From contig NC_053184.1 in assembly GCF_905163445.1 (NCBI RefSeq), positions 3,224,001-3,288,000 of the forward strand: a DNA stretch of 64,000 nucleotides, given 5' to 3'. Shown here piece after piece: positions 11,197-22,994 of this stretch (its first letter is position 1; the number at the start of each line of letters is the position of its first letter). Under the pieces are notes generated by a model that saw only the letters and a list, made by a program, of their open reading frames with translations, was not told where the DNA came from and ran no database searches. Position numbers and translations under genes: made by a program. The DNA is from Pararge aegeria. Taxonomy: Eukaryota > Arthropoda > Insecta > Lepidoptera > Nymphalidae.

Positions 11197-12390
11197 AAGC
11201 GTTAAAAATGGAAAGTAGATCTATTAACTACAATATAAAAATATTAAAACACGACTAGAGAGCGGGCATTTTTTTCTTTTCGTCTATTTCAAAATCCTGC
11301 ACGTTTAATGATATAGACGACTAAGTTAAAATAACAGAAGATGCCATTATAATTATGTTTTAAAACTTTGACGCGGATGTACCGCTCCGCTTTAATCACT
11401 TACGAAATAGAAAATAGAAAAAAACTTATAGTTACTACAGAGACTTAACGTTGCAAAAAAATAGGCCTCCTTGATATATATGAAGTCTAAATAATTGTGA
11501 ACAAATAGCTCAAATTAAAATTGGATTATCATCGATCGATTACAGTAGTTGCCATACCTACTGTAACGACAGTAGGTAGGTATAGTCGTAAAAATGTAAT
11601 AGGCCCGTTTTGACATTTGTGCAAGACCATAGAATGTAACTTGGAACGAAACTGAAAGAAACAATAAAATAAAAATAAATTACATACAGTGTTTTAAAAA
11701 ATACGCAAATTTTTTTGGGACGTTAAATAATATGAAAGAATATATTGCGAGTATTCTTTTTGCGCTTACTTTATAGTAGCATGTAATTTATAATTGTTGC
11801 GAAACGTTCCGAAAACAGTTACGTTCTGTCTTTTTTTTTTTATACTAGGGCTGTAACCATTTTTTACTGAATATCGAAATTAAATATTGTGTAGTTTATC
11901 TTTACTGCAAAGAATGAGCTTGGTTCTCAAAATGGGTTCTAAATAGTGAGTCTGAGTTGATGTATCTGACCAAGGGGCACATGACTGAAGCGTCCCCGCG
12001 CGCACTGCGCAGTTTTTCGTTCCTCATCTTGTAAAGTTGACTGTGCGCTCGTTTAATTGATATATATTGTTTACTATTACGTTAACTATGGCTCTTCTAT
12101 TTTGGACATTAATTTAAACATAGTGATTTGACTCGATTTTGTTTTTGTTGTTATATAGTACTAACTCTGTTTCAACATGTTGAAAAGTGGACGTATAATC
12201 AACAGCCAGTCATGCGTATTGGTTGTGAAGTTAAAGGAATACTTTGAACGAACGAACACTTTACAATACATAATGTGTAAGAAGAGTTTTTAACAATCCA
12301 TTTTTATTTTAATTATTACAGATTAAAATAGAGTTGCCAGCTTCCGGGCAGCATTAGTAAATTGTACAACCTTGATGTAATAAAAGTTAT
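11197..12390. other. Unrecognised AT-rich DNA
   Basis: No gene recognised. It contains a short hairpin at about 11568-11591 (TACCTACTGT / ACAGTAGGTA) and a GC-rich patch at 11990-12050 (GCGCGCACTGCGCAG). Neither matches a known feature. Confidence 0.4.
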
Positions 12391-12658
12391 CATCGTCATC
12401 GGCATCATATCAACCGATAGACGTCACGCCACGTCACGACATAGGTCTTTGGTAGAGAGCTCCAAATTCCACGGTTTTGTACTTCTTGCGTCCGACGGCT
12501 TCCTGCAACGCGCTTGATGTTGTTTGTCCACCTCCTTGGGGGTCGATTGATGCTGCGCTTAACAATGCGAGACTCCCATTCCAGCACCTTGGAACTCCAA
12601 CGTGCATCCGTTCTACGAGCCATATGCCCCGCCAATTGCAACTTCAGCTTCGCGACTA
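12391..12658 (-). mobile_element. RTE-type LINE C-terminal fragment (subfamily Ra)
   Basis: Minus strand encodes the C-terminus of an RTE-type LINE polyprotein: LAGHMARRTDARWSSKVLEW, then RPPRRWTNNIKRVAGSR, and a terminal ..W-x-x-VYRLI-stop. The GH..RR..RW..KVLEW and PxRWTxDIKRVAG signatures recur at 17.0, 56.3 and 57.3 kb. The 3' end is the short (ATC/GAT)-rich tail typical of RTE elements. About 78 codons are open, but everything upstream is lost, so this is a 5'-truncated dead insertion. Confidence 0.85.
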
Positions 12659-13281
12659 ATTTAACACATTATTTTAAATTACTTCATTTTGTATTTTTAT
12701 GAATAAGGAATTGTTTGTCAGCAAGGATCAAAACTTGGAACAAATAAAGATGAATTAAACAGGTAAATAGAGATGAATTATCTTTGAAATGAAATGGTGC
12801 CTAGTAAATAATTTCACGATTTCCGCGTAGAAGGAAGTTGGTTCGTTTGTAAATAAATCGACTGCTCGCATTTGGCGGCGTCGGTAATTTTCTAAATCGA
12901 TTTTAATATCAGCCGGTTTTGCCTGAGTCATAATTAAAGCTTGAATCTGCATTTTATTCCGGTCTGCTTGCTTTTATATTAATTTGTAGCTAAAATTGGA
13001 TTTTATATCAAATTCGGAGCTGGAATTTTGTACCGGGGTTCAAAACAAACTGTATAATATTAAATGTTGGTAACTTCGGAATGAGTGTATTTAAAGGATG
13101 TCGTCTTAATATGATACCAACGCTTTCACCCGCAACATATGAGATCTACATCCGTACTTATTAAACTTATCTTAAACCAGATGAAAATTAAACAAATTGT
13201 CATCATAAACTCGCCCAGTGAACAACTGAATAGAATATACAGTTGTTCAGCAACGGTTCAGAGCGTCCACGTGTAATGTAC

Positions 13282-13344
13282 GCATCATAAGTGCCATCCT
13301 ATGGTCCTACTTGAATAAAGATATTTTTGACTTTGACTTTGAAT
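13282..13344 (+). mobile_element. LINE-N1 3' tail
   Basis: Short 5'-truncated tail: CATAAGTGCCATCCTATGG, CCTACTTGAATAAAGATATT, then TTTTGACTTTGACTTTGA. This (GACTTT)n terminus is the 3' signature of a common lepidopteran jockey/CR1-type LINE; 36.1 kb has the reverse copy. Confidence 0.8.
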
Positions 13345-15078
13345 ATAGTGAAAAAACATGGTCTCTCCCCTAGTATACTCCGGTTGTGAACTTCGATTTT
13401 TGTGGCTTTTGATCTAATTGTTAAGATGGCAAACACCGCTATACCTTGCAGTTATATACAAAAAAAAAAACCTAACCCGAAATGGGATTAATCAATTCTT
13501 AGCTGTACGATTTGCTTATTTAAACAATTTTAAATATGTACCTATTCTAAGTGATTATAAGAACCTAATTATGTTGTAAATAATAATTAAGTTCCTTCTA
13601 ATAACTGCCATATTATACTTAGGACAAATATTAAAATATCTAACTGGAACAATTTGATATTGCCCCCGAGGTTACGTTGGCTGTCCTCTTTCACTCTCGT
13701 TAAGTTATCCTCACTCACTTAGCTTCGCGCCTTAATCTTAATCCCTCTTGAATCAACAAGTGTTTTTAATTTAAATTATTAATGTAAAGAGTTTCTTAGA
13801 CACCCTTAACATATTTTTTATGCGAAAGTTTTAGTTATTAGATTTAGCTAAATTAATTTACTTCATAATATAATATGTATATTTTGCTTATCGATTGAGT
13901 AAATTTCTCTCAACATAGTATTTAAAAGCATTACTCAATTATAAATCCTACTAATAGTTTCTAAAAGGCAGATCAAGTCATATAATGATCAATTTTCTAT
14001 AGAAGCGTACTACACCTAAGGATGTGTAATTGCTTAACATGAGCTGTTATAAGATTCAAACACTGGTTTATATATTTAAAAACACTCATGTTTATAATCA
14101 TGTTCACCCTTAAGAAGTCTTTTAATATATTAATCCCAAAGAATACTTCTTTAAATAAAAACATTGTATCAAGCAGACAATAACATTAACAGCAAAATTC
14201 CTGATTAAAATAAAAATAAAAATGGACTTTAATTTTTAACTATCAAGCTCTATAGTTGCGATTTCGAAAAATAACCCTTTAAAAATGCATTAAGACTCCT
14301 CAACATTTAATTCCTATGTTAAATACCAGCCGTTTTAATTTTATGTTATGTTTTCTACATTGGCTTGATGTTTCACCTTCAAAAAAAGAATAAGCACTTA
14401 AAAAGTGTCTATATGCTCTTTGCTAAACCTTTGTCCATAGTGCTAATATTGCACTCAAATAACAAATATAACTTATATTAATCAACTGTCGTTGATCGGT
14501 GCTTAAAAAGCGTTGTTTAGAGTAATCCATTACTGTTCCACTCATTGAAGTCACTATTTTAAAAATGATTTGGAGTTCCATCGGCGTGTTATTATATTTA
14601 AATTTAATTTCACTTCTTATTTTAATAGTCGATATTAAAGTCTCATTTCTGGCGAGCTATTAAAGCATTCGTGGTCATGACAGGTGTCCCTTTCGACCGC
14701 CATTACAGTGTGATCCTCACTTTGCTGAAATATTAATTTTAATCTTCATTCTTTTCTTTTGTAGAGATAATTGAAATAATTGTTAATATTACATTAAACA
14801 ATGTAATATTAGCAACTTATCTGTGCTTTAAAAAAAAAAAAAAAAATTTAAATCTGTTTATTATAAATAAAAAATACATGGTTGTTTAGATCTCAATTAC
14901 ATTACGCTAATCTTCATTATGGAAGATTTTTGCGCTTGAGAGGGTTGCACAAATATATATTCATTATTATATATTAATTAATGTATAATGTAAAGAAAAA
15001 AAAAAACAAAAGAAAGATTTCTATAGTGATAATTAATAGAATTTGTAGGAATGGTCTGGATGAACTTTGAAATATGTA
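13345..15078. other. Unrecognised AT-rich DNA
   Basis: Long AT-rich stretch without an open frame of note or a repeat partner in this window. It contains a short perfect hairpin at 14784-14811 and an A17-like run near 14830. A slightly GC-richer patch at 13660-13760 is not identifiable. Confidence 0.45.
14784..14811. repeat. Perfect 12-bp hairpin, 4-nt loop
   Basis: TAATATTACATT (14784-14795) and its exact reverse complement (14800-14811) flank AAAC. Low complexity makes this weaker than the other hairpins. Confidence 0.7.
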
Positions 15079-15116
15079 TGTCAAAGTCAAAGACAAATAT
15101 TTCTTTATGTTTACAC
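15079..15116 (-). mobile_element. LINE-N1-like 3' tail
   Basis: GTCAAAGTCAAAGACAAATA followed by TTTCTTTATG is the reverse complement of a (GACTTT)n LINE end with its AATAAA-like box. Only the tail is recognisable. Confidence 0.55.
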
Positions 15117-16418
15117 GACAGGGAAATTTTATCTAGTTATTAAATGGCCCGCGTTATTCAAATCTTGATGATGAATAGGAATACAAATTTGAATGTCATC
15201 AGCGTAATAATGATATGAATGAATTTTAGTATAACCACATGTTGCATCCTATTCTGAACGTACCTAGTAAGACATTGTTCAAGTTCCTATTGCACTGTTG
15301 CTAAGAAAACCCGTGGTGAGAAAGTTTAGCAAGCATTCGTTTTATATTAAACAAGTCGAACGCACGAGAAAAGTCGTGGTAGAAGTAATGATGATAATGA
15401 CGAATAAAGGCACCAATCAATTAAGTTATTATTTTATAATACGTTACACCCTATGGTTGTGAAAATTCCTACAAACGCTATAGCAGTGGATGTCCAGTCG
15501 AACGATGAAAGCAAAAATGTTTTATGCAACGTGTTACCGAATTACGAAATAATGTTAAAGAATGTATATGTATATTTCATAAGGAATGGCCCTGTATAAA
15601 TATTAAGTTAAAAGAAGCATATATATTTTTCGATATTTTACAAACTAATTCAAAACATTCTAGTGTTTACTTGACAACCCTATTGAACGACACGCGCATA
15701 GTACCTAGGCTAAACGAAGCGTACCTAATAAAGTGGCAGGAATGTTAGGGCTGTATCTGATTTTCTTTAGAGAAAACTATGGCAGTGGTTTACTCAAAAA
15801 ATATTTCGTTTTCGGATTTCAGAGATAAGTCTCAGAGACAGTACATAATGTACCTCTAAAGCCTGTGAAGTATTATTTTGGTTTTCATTTAGACGTTGTA
15901 TAAAATAATTGACACCATACTTCAGCATGCAATCCAAATCTTGACGTAATCTGTCAATATTAGAAGCCCCATAACAAGGGGCTGGCTTTTGTTATTGCCT
16001 TGTAGTAACGTCAGCTTTTCCTTTTGACCCTTGTTACGTTCCCTTGACTCACTGAGCAAGGGTTTTATAACATAGCATAGCTTTGTGTGAGATGCTTCAT
16101 CATAATATTGGTTTAGAATTATGAATACTTTTATTATTGACAAGCGAAAAAATAGAAGAATGTCAATATTTATTTTACGTTACATAGGCTTAAACCTAAC
16201 AGAGCTCCACTAAGAAAAAAATACTCTCAAATTAAAAATTTAATTTTTTAGTTGCAAGATCAGTTGTTCAGGCGTCGATTTAAAATAAAAAAAATTGGTT
16301 GCCTGTAAAGTCGGTATACGGGCGAAAGTTTTACGTGACAACGACTTTGAGTGGTAAAATAATTTTAATGTGAATATTCATTCGTATAGTAGGAAGAAGG
16401 ATGAAATAATAGTAACAA
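15117..16418. other. No recognisable gene
   Basis: AT-rich. At 15950-16070 several short segments (AACAAGGGGCTGG, ACCCTTGTTACG, GAGCAAGGG) are partially complementary and may form imperfect stems. Frames at 15524-15748 and 15922-16143 carry no known motif. Confidence 0.4.
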
Positions 16419-16480
16419 TTTAAAACATTTATTTATACAAAGAATTATATTTAAAACATTAATTTATACAAAGAATCTCG
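16419..16480. repeat. 31-bp tandem duplication
   Basis: TTTAAAACATTTATTTATAC and the following 11 bases are repeated immediately, starting at 16450, with only a few differences. A simple local duplication in AT-rich DNA. Confidence 0.75.
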
Positions 16481-16831
16481 CACTGAATTTCATATTAACA
16501 AAATTTTATTTTAACCTTTACACATACATACGTATTTATATACAAATATACATACAATAACTTGCAATACATTTGCGTACAATGAAACAGCGTTTACTAC
16601 AAAGGGACGCGTGCCTTTCACTTTTTATGTCTGTCTCTCTCGCTCTTAGGCGGGCGCGTGCCTCTCACTCGCTCTCATTGTGAGCGCATAACGTGAGCGG
16701 AGCGTAACGCAGTTTCTTGAAGTGTCACCCGGCAAACCAATTTATAAGACGTTGTCACGTCAAAAAGGTTTTTATATAAATAAAAATATGATAAAATATT
16801 TTAGTAGCAGTATAGCTTTATGTAAACTATT

Positions 16832-17512
16832 CTGTGAAAGTACTACGACTATGCTTATTTCTGCCGCTAAGCAGCATTGTCGCAATGCTGTAATCCGGTT
16901 GGAAGGGCGTGGTTGCCGGTGTGGTTGCCAGACTCTTACGCCTCAAGTTGATGGGCACAGGGCAACACTTTGCAGCATGTATTCCTTGCATGATGACCTA
17001 TGGCTCTGAAACATGGTCGTTAATTATGGGCCTCATAAGAAGGCTTAGAGTCACTCAGCGGGCGATGGAGAGAGCTATGCTCGGAGTATCTCTACGCGAT
17101 CAAATCAGAAATGTGGAGGTTCATAGAAGAACCAGAGTTACCGACATAGCTCAACGAGTCGCGAAGCTGAAGTGGTAATGGGCCGGGCACATAGTTCGGA
17201 GAAAGGATGGACGTTAAGGTCCCAAGGTGCTGGAATGGCAGCTCCGAACTGGTAAGTGCACCGTTGGTCAGCCCCCAACCAGGTGGACAGACGACATTAA
17301 GCGCATCGCAGGTAGCCGCTGGATCCAAGCGGCTCAGAACCGTGGAACTTGGAACTCCCTACAAAATACCTATGTCCAGCAGTGGACGTCTATCGGTTGA
17401 TGTGATGATGATGATGATGATGATTCCTTGCATGACCTGGCATGTGTTGCTCTGTTTATAGGCGATGGTTTTCCACTTACCATCAGATAGGCTATCTGCT
17501 TGATCCATCAAT
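16832..17512 (+). mobile_element. SINE-E-like repeat, split by an RTE insertion
   Basis: Left part: TACTACGACTATGCTTATTT, CTGCCGCTAAGCAGC, then TTGATGGGCACAGGGC. Right part after the insertion: GACCTGGCATGTGTTGCTCT, TTATAGGCGATGG, CCACTTACCATCAG and an A-rich end. Joining 16993 to 17436 restores the order seen at 36.9-37.2 kb. Related copies lie at 39.97 and 61.66 kb. No tRNA head was identified, so it may be a LINE-tail-derived SINE. Confidence 0.75.
16994..17422 (+). mobile_element. RTE-type LINE (Ra), 5'-truncated insertion with TSD
   Basis: A 429-bp insertion flanked by the exact 13-bp duplication ATTCCTTGCATGA (16981-16993 and 17423-17435). It encodes MTYGSETWSL, then QRAMERAMLGVSLRDQIRN, then KVLEWQLRTG, PPTRWTDDIKRIAGSRW and ..QQWTSIG-stop, followed by a (GAT)n tail. 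This is the C-terminal part of an RTE-type polyprotein. Two nonsense changes disrupt it: TAA after KLKW (17176-17178) and TAA after KDGR. Both look like Q/W codons that mutated. Polarity, truncation, tail and TSD together show genuine target-primed insertion into the older repeat. Confidence 0.93.
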
Positions 17513-17519
17513 TAATAAA

Positions 17520-18103
17520 AAACGATAAAAAACGACCCAGAAATCGCTATAAACTTTTTGAAACATTTCTGCGGTTCTCATCTTACTATCGGACCGATAA
17601 AAACTATTAAGAGCTAAAAGTAAAATATCACAAGCTGATCTAATTTCAAAGATGCCTGAAAATGAGTTTTAAATTTCTGGAACCATAATTTCGTATATCA
17701 TTCTATACAGTCCCATTACATAAGAAACACAAAATAACTTTTACCTGCTGCTGTATCCAATAACCTAAATAAAATATGTAAAGGTACAAAGGAAAAAGAA
17801 ACTTTTTACTTCGGCGTTCTCTAATTACTTTAAAATCGTTTCGCAAAAAAGGAATTCTACTTTAGCCCCCATTTTATCTACAAATCCCACTCAGAAGAAA
17901 ATTGGAAGATTGGAACGTATCTATGTCCGAGTATATGATGGGATTGGAAAAGTAAAGCTGTTTAAAAGGTCCTTTTGAATATTCAATACTGTTGCTTTTA
18001 ATTTGGGGTAGAAATATCAGCTGTAAACTTTTAATAACCAGACTTTGTCTTTACTTTTCATGACAATATTTCGCCAATACCTGATAATGTTTATTTTTCT
18101 TCT
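17520..18103. other. No recognisable feature
   Basis: AT-rich DNA without repeat partner or coding motif. Confidence 0.4.
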
Positions 18104-18167
18104 CTGAAAAGCCAGAGTATTAACGTTACTCTTTACTGAAAAGCCTGAGTATTAACGTTACGATTAC
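18104..18167. repeat. 32-bp tandem duplication
   Basis: CTGAAAAGCC..GAGTATTAAC is repeated at a 32-bp period (18104 and 18136), about 30 of 32 identical. Confidence 0.8.
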
Positions 18168-18186
18168 CACATACAATAATAAAATT

Positions 18187-18250
18187 ATGATGACCTCCTT
18201 GGCGTTTGCCAAGCGCAATGAGCGCTGTGCATTTAAGTGGGAGGTCAGCA
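18187..18250 (+). mobile_element. SINE-C head fragment
   Basis: GATGACCTCCTTGGCG, GAGCGCTGTGCATTTAAG and GGGAGGTC match the 5' end of SINE-C, with about 10 bp inserted after the A-box region. It stops before the B box. The following 100 bp (to CTCCATCC) is GC-richer and unassigned. Confidence 0.6.
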
Positions 18251-18501
18251 AAAATTTGGCGATTGAGGTTCCGTAGTAGTTCGCTCGCAGCCAAGATGCA
18301 GGAAGACCGTCTGTTCCCCACTGCCGGGGTGTAGACCTCCATCCAGTATAATATGTATTTATGTAATGAATATTTCAGTATATTATTGTTAATTTAGTCG
18401 AAAGAGTAACCTTTTTTGCTTAGTTAACCTTTTATATAAACAAGCACCACTTTGTTTTTGCTACGACCTTGCTATTTATTTTTTTACTATTACATACCAG
18501 A

Positions 18502-18623
18502 TAGCGGTGATAGCCTTGTGACTAAGATTTTGGTTTTTCATTCGGGGGAGGCCGAGTTTGAATTCCGGCACACACCGCACAGACCTTTGCCCAAAAGTGG
18601 GCTGGAAAGGAGTTGATAAGATG
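18502..18623 (+). mobile_element. SINE-B with internal deletion
   Basis: The head TAGCGGTGATAGCCTTGTG, with a B-box-like GAGTTTGAATTCCGGC, is joined directly to the tail (GACCTTTGCCCAAAAGTGGG, TTGATAAGATGA). About 190 bp of the usual body is missing. Confidence 0.75.
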
Positions 18624-18624
18624 A

Positions 18625-19041
18625 CCAGATAGCTAATAGCCAAATATTATGGGACTGGGTACTGGTTATTCCTTAAATATAATGTCATTAATATTCTGTT
18701 TTTAGAGCTTCAGAACCTTTACTGAAAACATCCTGCGCTTTAACATGATACTGCAACATGCTTACGAATGCCTTTCACATTTTACACACATCGTTGCAAA
18801 GCTCTCCAAATCTCAACAAATCCCAGTATCACTGCAGTACGAAATACTGAACCCGTGTAATGGGCAAAATTTCACGAAAAGCGATTTAATTACGCTCCGA
18901 CATCAAGCGTGCGGCCGCTTCAGTCACGTACTTTGACGTGCTTATACCTACTCGCAGTTCAAATAAAACGAGCGTTATAACACTCTGTGATTTCGTGATA
19001 ATGTCAGATCTGTAAGACAACACAACGCAAAAATGTTTTTT
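18625..19041. other. Unassigned, GC-richer than surroundings
   Basis: An open plus-strand frame at 18745-18936 and a NotI-like GCGGCCGC at 18911 make this patch stand out from the AT-rich background. I recognise no domain in it. It could be a fragment of an unfamiliar transposon or a conserved non-coding element. Confidence 0.35.
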
Positions 19042-19456
19042 TCATGTAGACCTTATCACAGGAAATAGGATTTTTCTATAAGCTTACGTTTTTTACAAAC
19101 TTTGAACTTATTGAGAGACATCTTAAGGATTTCATCTGAAAATTTGTTATAAAATGAAATACAATTACCCTTAAATGAATTACTAATTTTATGAAGCCCA
19201 TTAAACTGCACTACTAGTTTAAATTTACTTCTAACATTAATATTGTTACAGTCCACTTTCTTGTTAAATTTTGTTATTTCTTTATGCACATAAATTAAAT
19301 TTTCAAATATGTATAAAATATTGTTATAGTATAAAATGTTTTGCACGCCTAAAACACTATTTTTAACACTAATTATATTTTTAAATCTCTTTTTATTATT
19401 TAAACTAATTAAAAAATTGTTTAAAAAGTTATGTCTTGGATCCGTATCTTGTGGTC
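19042..19456 (-). mobile_element. Jockey/CR1-type LINE C-terminal fragment (N3)
   Basis: Minus strand has about 130 open codons, including PRHNFLNNFL, LVVQFNGLHKISNSFKGN, FYNKFSDEILKMSLNKFK and the terminal KRKLIEKSY. Jockey/CR1-type polyproteins end in just such an F-x-N-K-x-P-x-x-I, F-K-x-x-K-x-L pattern. The plus-strand left edge (CATGTAGACCTTATCACAGG) is the N3-type 3' end, joined directly to the coding part, so the 3' UTR is deleted. It is the least eroded LINE coding stretch in the window, but starts from a truncated frame with no ATG. Confidence 0.75.
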
Positions 19457-19831
19457 AAGATAACAAGCGAATTACTTCACTTATCGAGTTGTTTTTTTTT
19501 ATAGGCTTCAGTACTAGGGGGATTGAAGCCTATTACTTTTCCTGGTATAATTAGGTGAATTTTAATTATTTACAAATTTACAAACAATCTCCATTTTATT
19601 GTAATAAATGAGATTATGAGGCGTGCACTTTTGGATTATTAATAATGGAACCTTAAACTTATAATTCAAATTAATATATAACAGCTTGTATTTTGAAGAT
19701 GGACATAGGATTGATATTTTGAGTTTTGATCGATGTTTAAAACTCCATCACGCAAGAATGGCATGAATTCTTCTAAGGCTCATTATCTCGCTCAATTAAG
19801 ACGACTATTATTTATTTATCTACTCTACCTA

Positions 19832-20182
19832 GGTGATTTTGGACCTGCCAATGCACAAGTTTAAAGAATTTGTTGACATTTATTACAGCGAGGTTACTAT
19901 ACAATTGATGAATTTTTTAATGACAAGGTTGCTTGGAAGCATCCGGCTCCGCTTTCAGCTCTCACAAGATAGAAAAATGAATGTTAAAATGCAAAATGTG
20001 AATTGTTGATGTTGGAAAAGAGCAACTGCTGAGTTTCTTGCCGGCTTCTTCTCGGTAGAATCTGCCTTCCGAACCGATGGTAGAATCACTACAAACAGAC
20101 AGACTTGACGTTTCAAAAGTGCTTATATTAGGCCTACTTGAAATAAATGAATTTTGAATATTGAAAATGTATTTTGAATTTT
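19832..20182 (+). mobile_element. LINE-N2, 3' end with intact C-terminal codons
   Basis: Encodes DLPMHKFKEFVDIYYSEVTI-like sequence; compared with the 60.0 kb copy the frame slips after FKEF. The NDKVAWKHPAP and LTR-stop codons remain. 3' UTR blocks: GAGTTTCTTGCCGGCTTCTT, CGGTAGAATCTGCCTTC, AGGCCTACTTG, AAATAAATGAATTTTGAA. Followed by AT-rich repeats of the tail. Confidence 0.88.
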
Positions 20183-20359
20183 TACCTCTTATTTACGTAT
20201 TTATGGTATATTAAAGGATGCATTAGTGCATTTATTTTTGATATTTATCAATAGTTTTGTTTTATGTGTGTAGTTTGGTGTATGTATTAGTATATAGTTA
20301 TTCGTAGGTATGTTTTAAACAGTGTACCCCACCTTTTCGTTTTTTTTTAGTTTCCTAAT

Positions 20360-20510
20360 CGTAAGGTTGCCTGGCAGAGATCGCTACTTAGCGATATGGC
20401 TACTATTTGTATCCTACTACATTCTTGAAGTGTTTATTCTTTTATTTATTTTTCTGAATGATGCGATGTACAAATAAAGAGTTTAAATAAATAAAATAAA
20501 ATAAAATTAT
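20360..20510 (+). mobile_element. LINE-N4 3' tail
   Basis: AAGGTTGCCTGGCAGAGATC, GCTACTTAGCGATATGGC, then TGTACAAATAAAGAGT and an AAATA-rich end. The same block occurs at 28.4, 28.8, 45.5 and 45.9 kb. Probably the 3' UTR of a non-LTR retrotransposon; no coding part is present. Confidence 0.7.
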
Positions 20511-21898
20511 AGTTCTGTATGAAAATTGGAACAGACAGAGATTATAGTTTCAAACAGCACATAGGCTTTTTTGTACTAACAGTTCCTTGATTTGTAAAAC
20601 TTCAACTGAATTGGTGGGAAACAGAAGTAATATAAATATTTATAGTGACAAAATTTTGGAGAAATACATGGGATATCTTTTATTTCGAGAAAACTATTTC
20701 AAAAACGACATAAACACAAACGGCGTTGCGGCTATTAGCTATGCTGCAACTTTTTAAGACAACCTGTGAGTAATACGTGTCGAAAGGCGAGGAATAGCTT
20801 TTATATGATCTGTTAAACTCACGTGAATTTATCTCCGTGTTTAATTGACGAGTTTGAAACCTTTTCATCATTCATTTTACAAAGTAAAATGCTCCTAGAA
20901 TATAGTTTAGCGGGCTCCAACTAATATTAGTATATTAGTGAGAGAAACCAGAAGTTATTAAAACAAAAAAAAAGTTTCTGAAAGTTTATCCTGGTTTTGA
21001 TCGACAATAACGCGAGCGAGCTGTGCGCAAAAGCTATAAAGGCGTATATTTAAAGCCAAAAATTATATCTTACGTATCTTTAGAACCTATTTTACCGGAG
21101 AGAACACGCATATGCCCAGCAACGGGACAGGATGAAGATGATAAAAAAGCTTCTAATAAGCTTAGTACTGCTAATCCTATAGTATACATACCGCGCCTAT
21201 ATTTTAGTGAGTTTCGCGCCAGAATGGTTTTATATAGGCTGTTACACGCACTCGGTTTGGGTCTTACAGCCTTTATAAGGGGCTCATAAAAATGATAGAT
21301 CACATTTAGTATGCTACATTTTCTCTACATTGTACCAGACGGTTTGTTTGGAGTAATGTTTGTATTAATGTAAATACCAACTTAAACGGTCCCGGCTATC
21401 GCGCTGGCGGTTTTGGTTGGGACAAAGGGATGGGTCATTCCTTGTTGCAAGGACCGGAATGCCTCTTTTGCTTATTTCTAGTTCAAAGTCTTAAATAATA
21501 TAATCACTGTCAAATTATTGCTTAACAGCAAGTTTCCTTTTACTAAAACATAATATAATATTTCAAGAAAAAACGATACCCGAATCGAGGATACAGGAAA
21601 CATTTTATTATTATCTCCGTGATCTATTTCTTCATAATATTGGCTTGTTACATGAAATAACTTTTTAACGAGCAATAAGTTGAAGTGTAACTGCGATCTT
21701 ATTCATTTATAGGCACATAATATTCAGCCTTATCAATTACAGGTCAACGAGTCGGTTACTTACACGTTCAAACCAGAAGATAGTTTAATTAATAATTAAC
21801 TAAAGGTCATAATACCAAGCAAATAAATAAAAACTAATGTTAAACGAGAAAACAAACTTAAAAGGTGTTATATTGACTGATTGTTGAGATTAATTGTA
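20511..21898. other. No supported gene
   Basis: Overlapping open frames on both strands at 21023-21303 have ordinary amino-acid composition but no motif I recognise. A CCCAGCAACGGGACAGG string resembles the degenerate 3' end of an RTE/LINE (CAGTGGGAC type). Nothing else is identifiable. Confidence 0.4.
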
Positions 21899-22152
21899 GA
21901 CGGTGAATTGGCGCAGTGGGCAGCAACCCTGCTTTCTAAGTCCAAGGCTGTGGGTTTGATTCACAAAAATAGAAAATGTTTGTGCGATGAACATGAATAT
22001 TTTCAGTGTCTGGGTATTTATCTGTATTTTATAAGTATTTAAGTATATTTTTCATAAAAATATTCACCAGTTAGCTTGATACCCCTAGCACAGGCTACGC
22101 TTACTTTGGGGCTGAACAGCGACAATATGTGTACTGTCGTAGTAGTATTAGT
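21899..22152 (+). mobile_element. SINE-A, full length
   Basis: Head GAATTGGCGCAGTGGGCAGC, then a degraded B box (GGGTTTGATTCACA), GAAAATGTTTGTGCGATGAA, CAGGCTACGCTTACTTTGGG, and an end in TGTCGTAGTAGTATTA. The tail lacks a long (TTTA)n. Confidence 0.9.
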
Positions 22153-22542
22153 TAATATAAATACAGAACGAACGAAGTTTAATCAGATAAAATATCTGAT
22201 TCCACTTCTGGAATAAAGAACTTGGCAAACAAAACATACGAACTATTGAGGCCGTCTTATTTGCCTACATATATGCTATATCCTATCGCAAATCTAATAT
22301 CGTAAAAGTCGACTGCTCACTTTCGGACGGTAAACAATTAATGATAAAGTAAATGGCTGATTCGGAATGTTTTGTTTAGACGAACAAGATGCTTACTGCC
22401 ACTTGATTATGTACGAAAGTTATATTAAATGTAGAAATAATACATTCAATATAACCACGTATTTCGCTACTTTTTCCGCGTTTATATAGTAAATAAAAGG
22501 TATTCAATAATAGTAATTAATTAAAGTAGTAGGTACACAGGT

Positions 22543-22911
22543 AATTTGTGGGATTGAGTATACGCTTTTATAATATGAATCCTAAGGTAATTTTGAAAGT
22601 ACCAATGCATAAGTTTAAAGAATATGTTAAAACACATTTATTACTGCGAGGTTACTATGCAATTGATGATTTGTTTAATGACAAGGTTGCTTGGAAGCAT
22701 CCGGCTCCGCTTTAATATCTCACAAGATAAAAAATGAATGCGTAAATGTAAATTGTTGATGCTGGTAAAGAGCAGCTGCTGAGTTTCTTGCGCGCTTCTT
22801 CTCGGTAGAATCTGCCTTTCGAAACCGTGGTAGAGTCACTATAAACAGACAGACTTTACGTTTTAAAAATACTCATACTAGGCCTGCTTGAAATAAATGA
22901 ATTTAGAATTT
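22543..22911 (+). mobile_element. LINE-N2, 3' end
   Basis: Starts upstream of the PMHKFK block with TTTGTGGGATTGAGTATACG, as does the 60.0 kb copy, so both include the YNRIPK-type codons before the terminus. YVKTHLLLRGYYAIDDLFN then DKVAWKHPAPL is readable. A TAA replaces the next serine codon. 3' UTR and AAATAAATGAATTTAG tail are present. Confidence 0.88.
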
Positions 22912-22994
22912 TATTCGATGTCCAGAATACGAGATGTGTAAAATTTGGCTAATATCGTTTATCTGAGAGCATACATGACCACAGGGAAAGGCTT

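Noticed and set aside
16600..16720. GC-rich GCGTGCC/CTCTCACTCGCTCTC block as a promoter
   Set aside because: Short low-complexity repeats of CTCTC and GCGTGCC without a TATA/Inr arrangement or a downstream gene; left unassigned.
21023..21303. Overlapping plus and minus frames as a small gene
   Set aside because: No start context, splice signals or domain that I can recognise; length is within chance for this many frames in AT-rich DNA.
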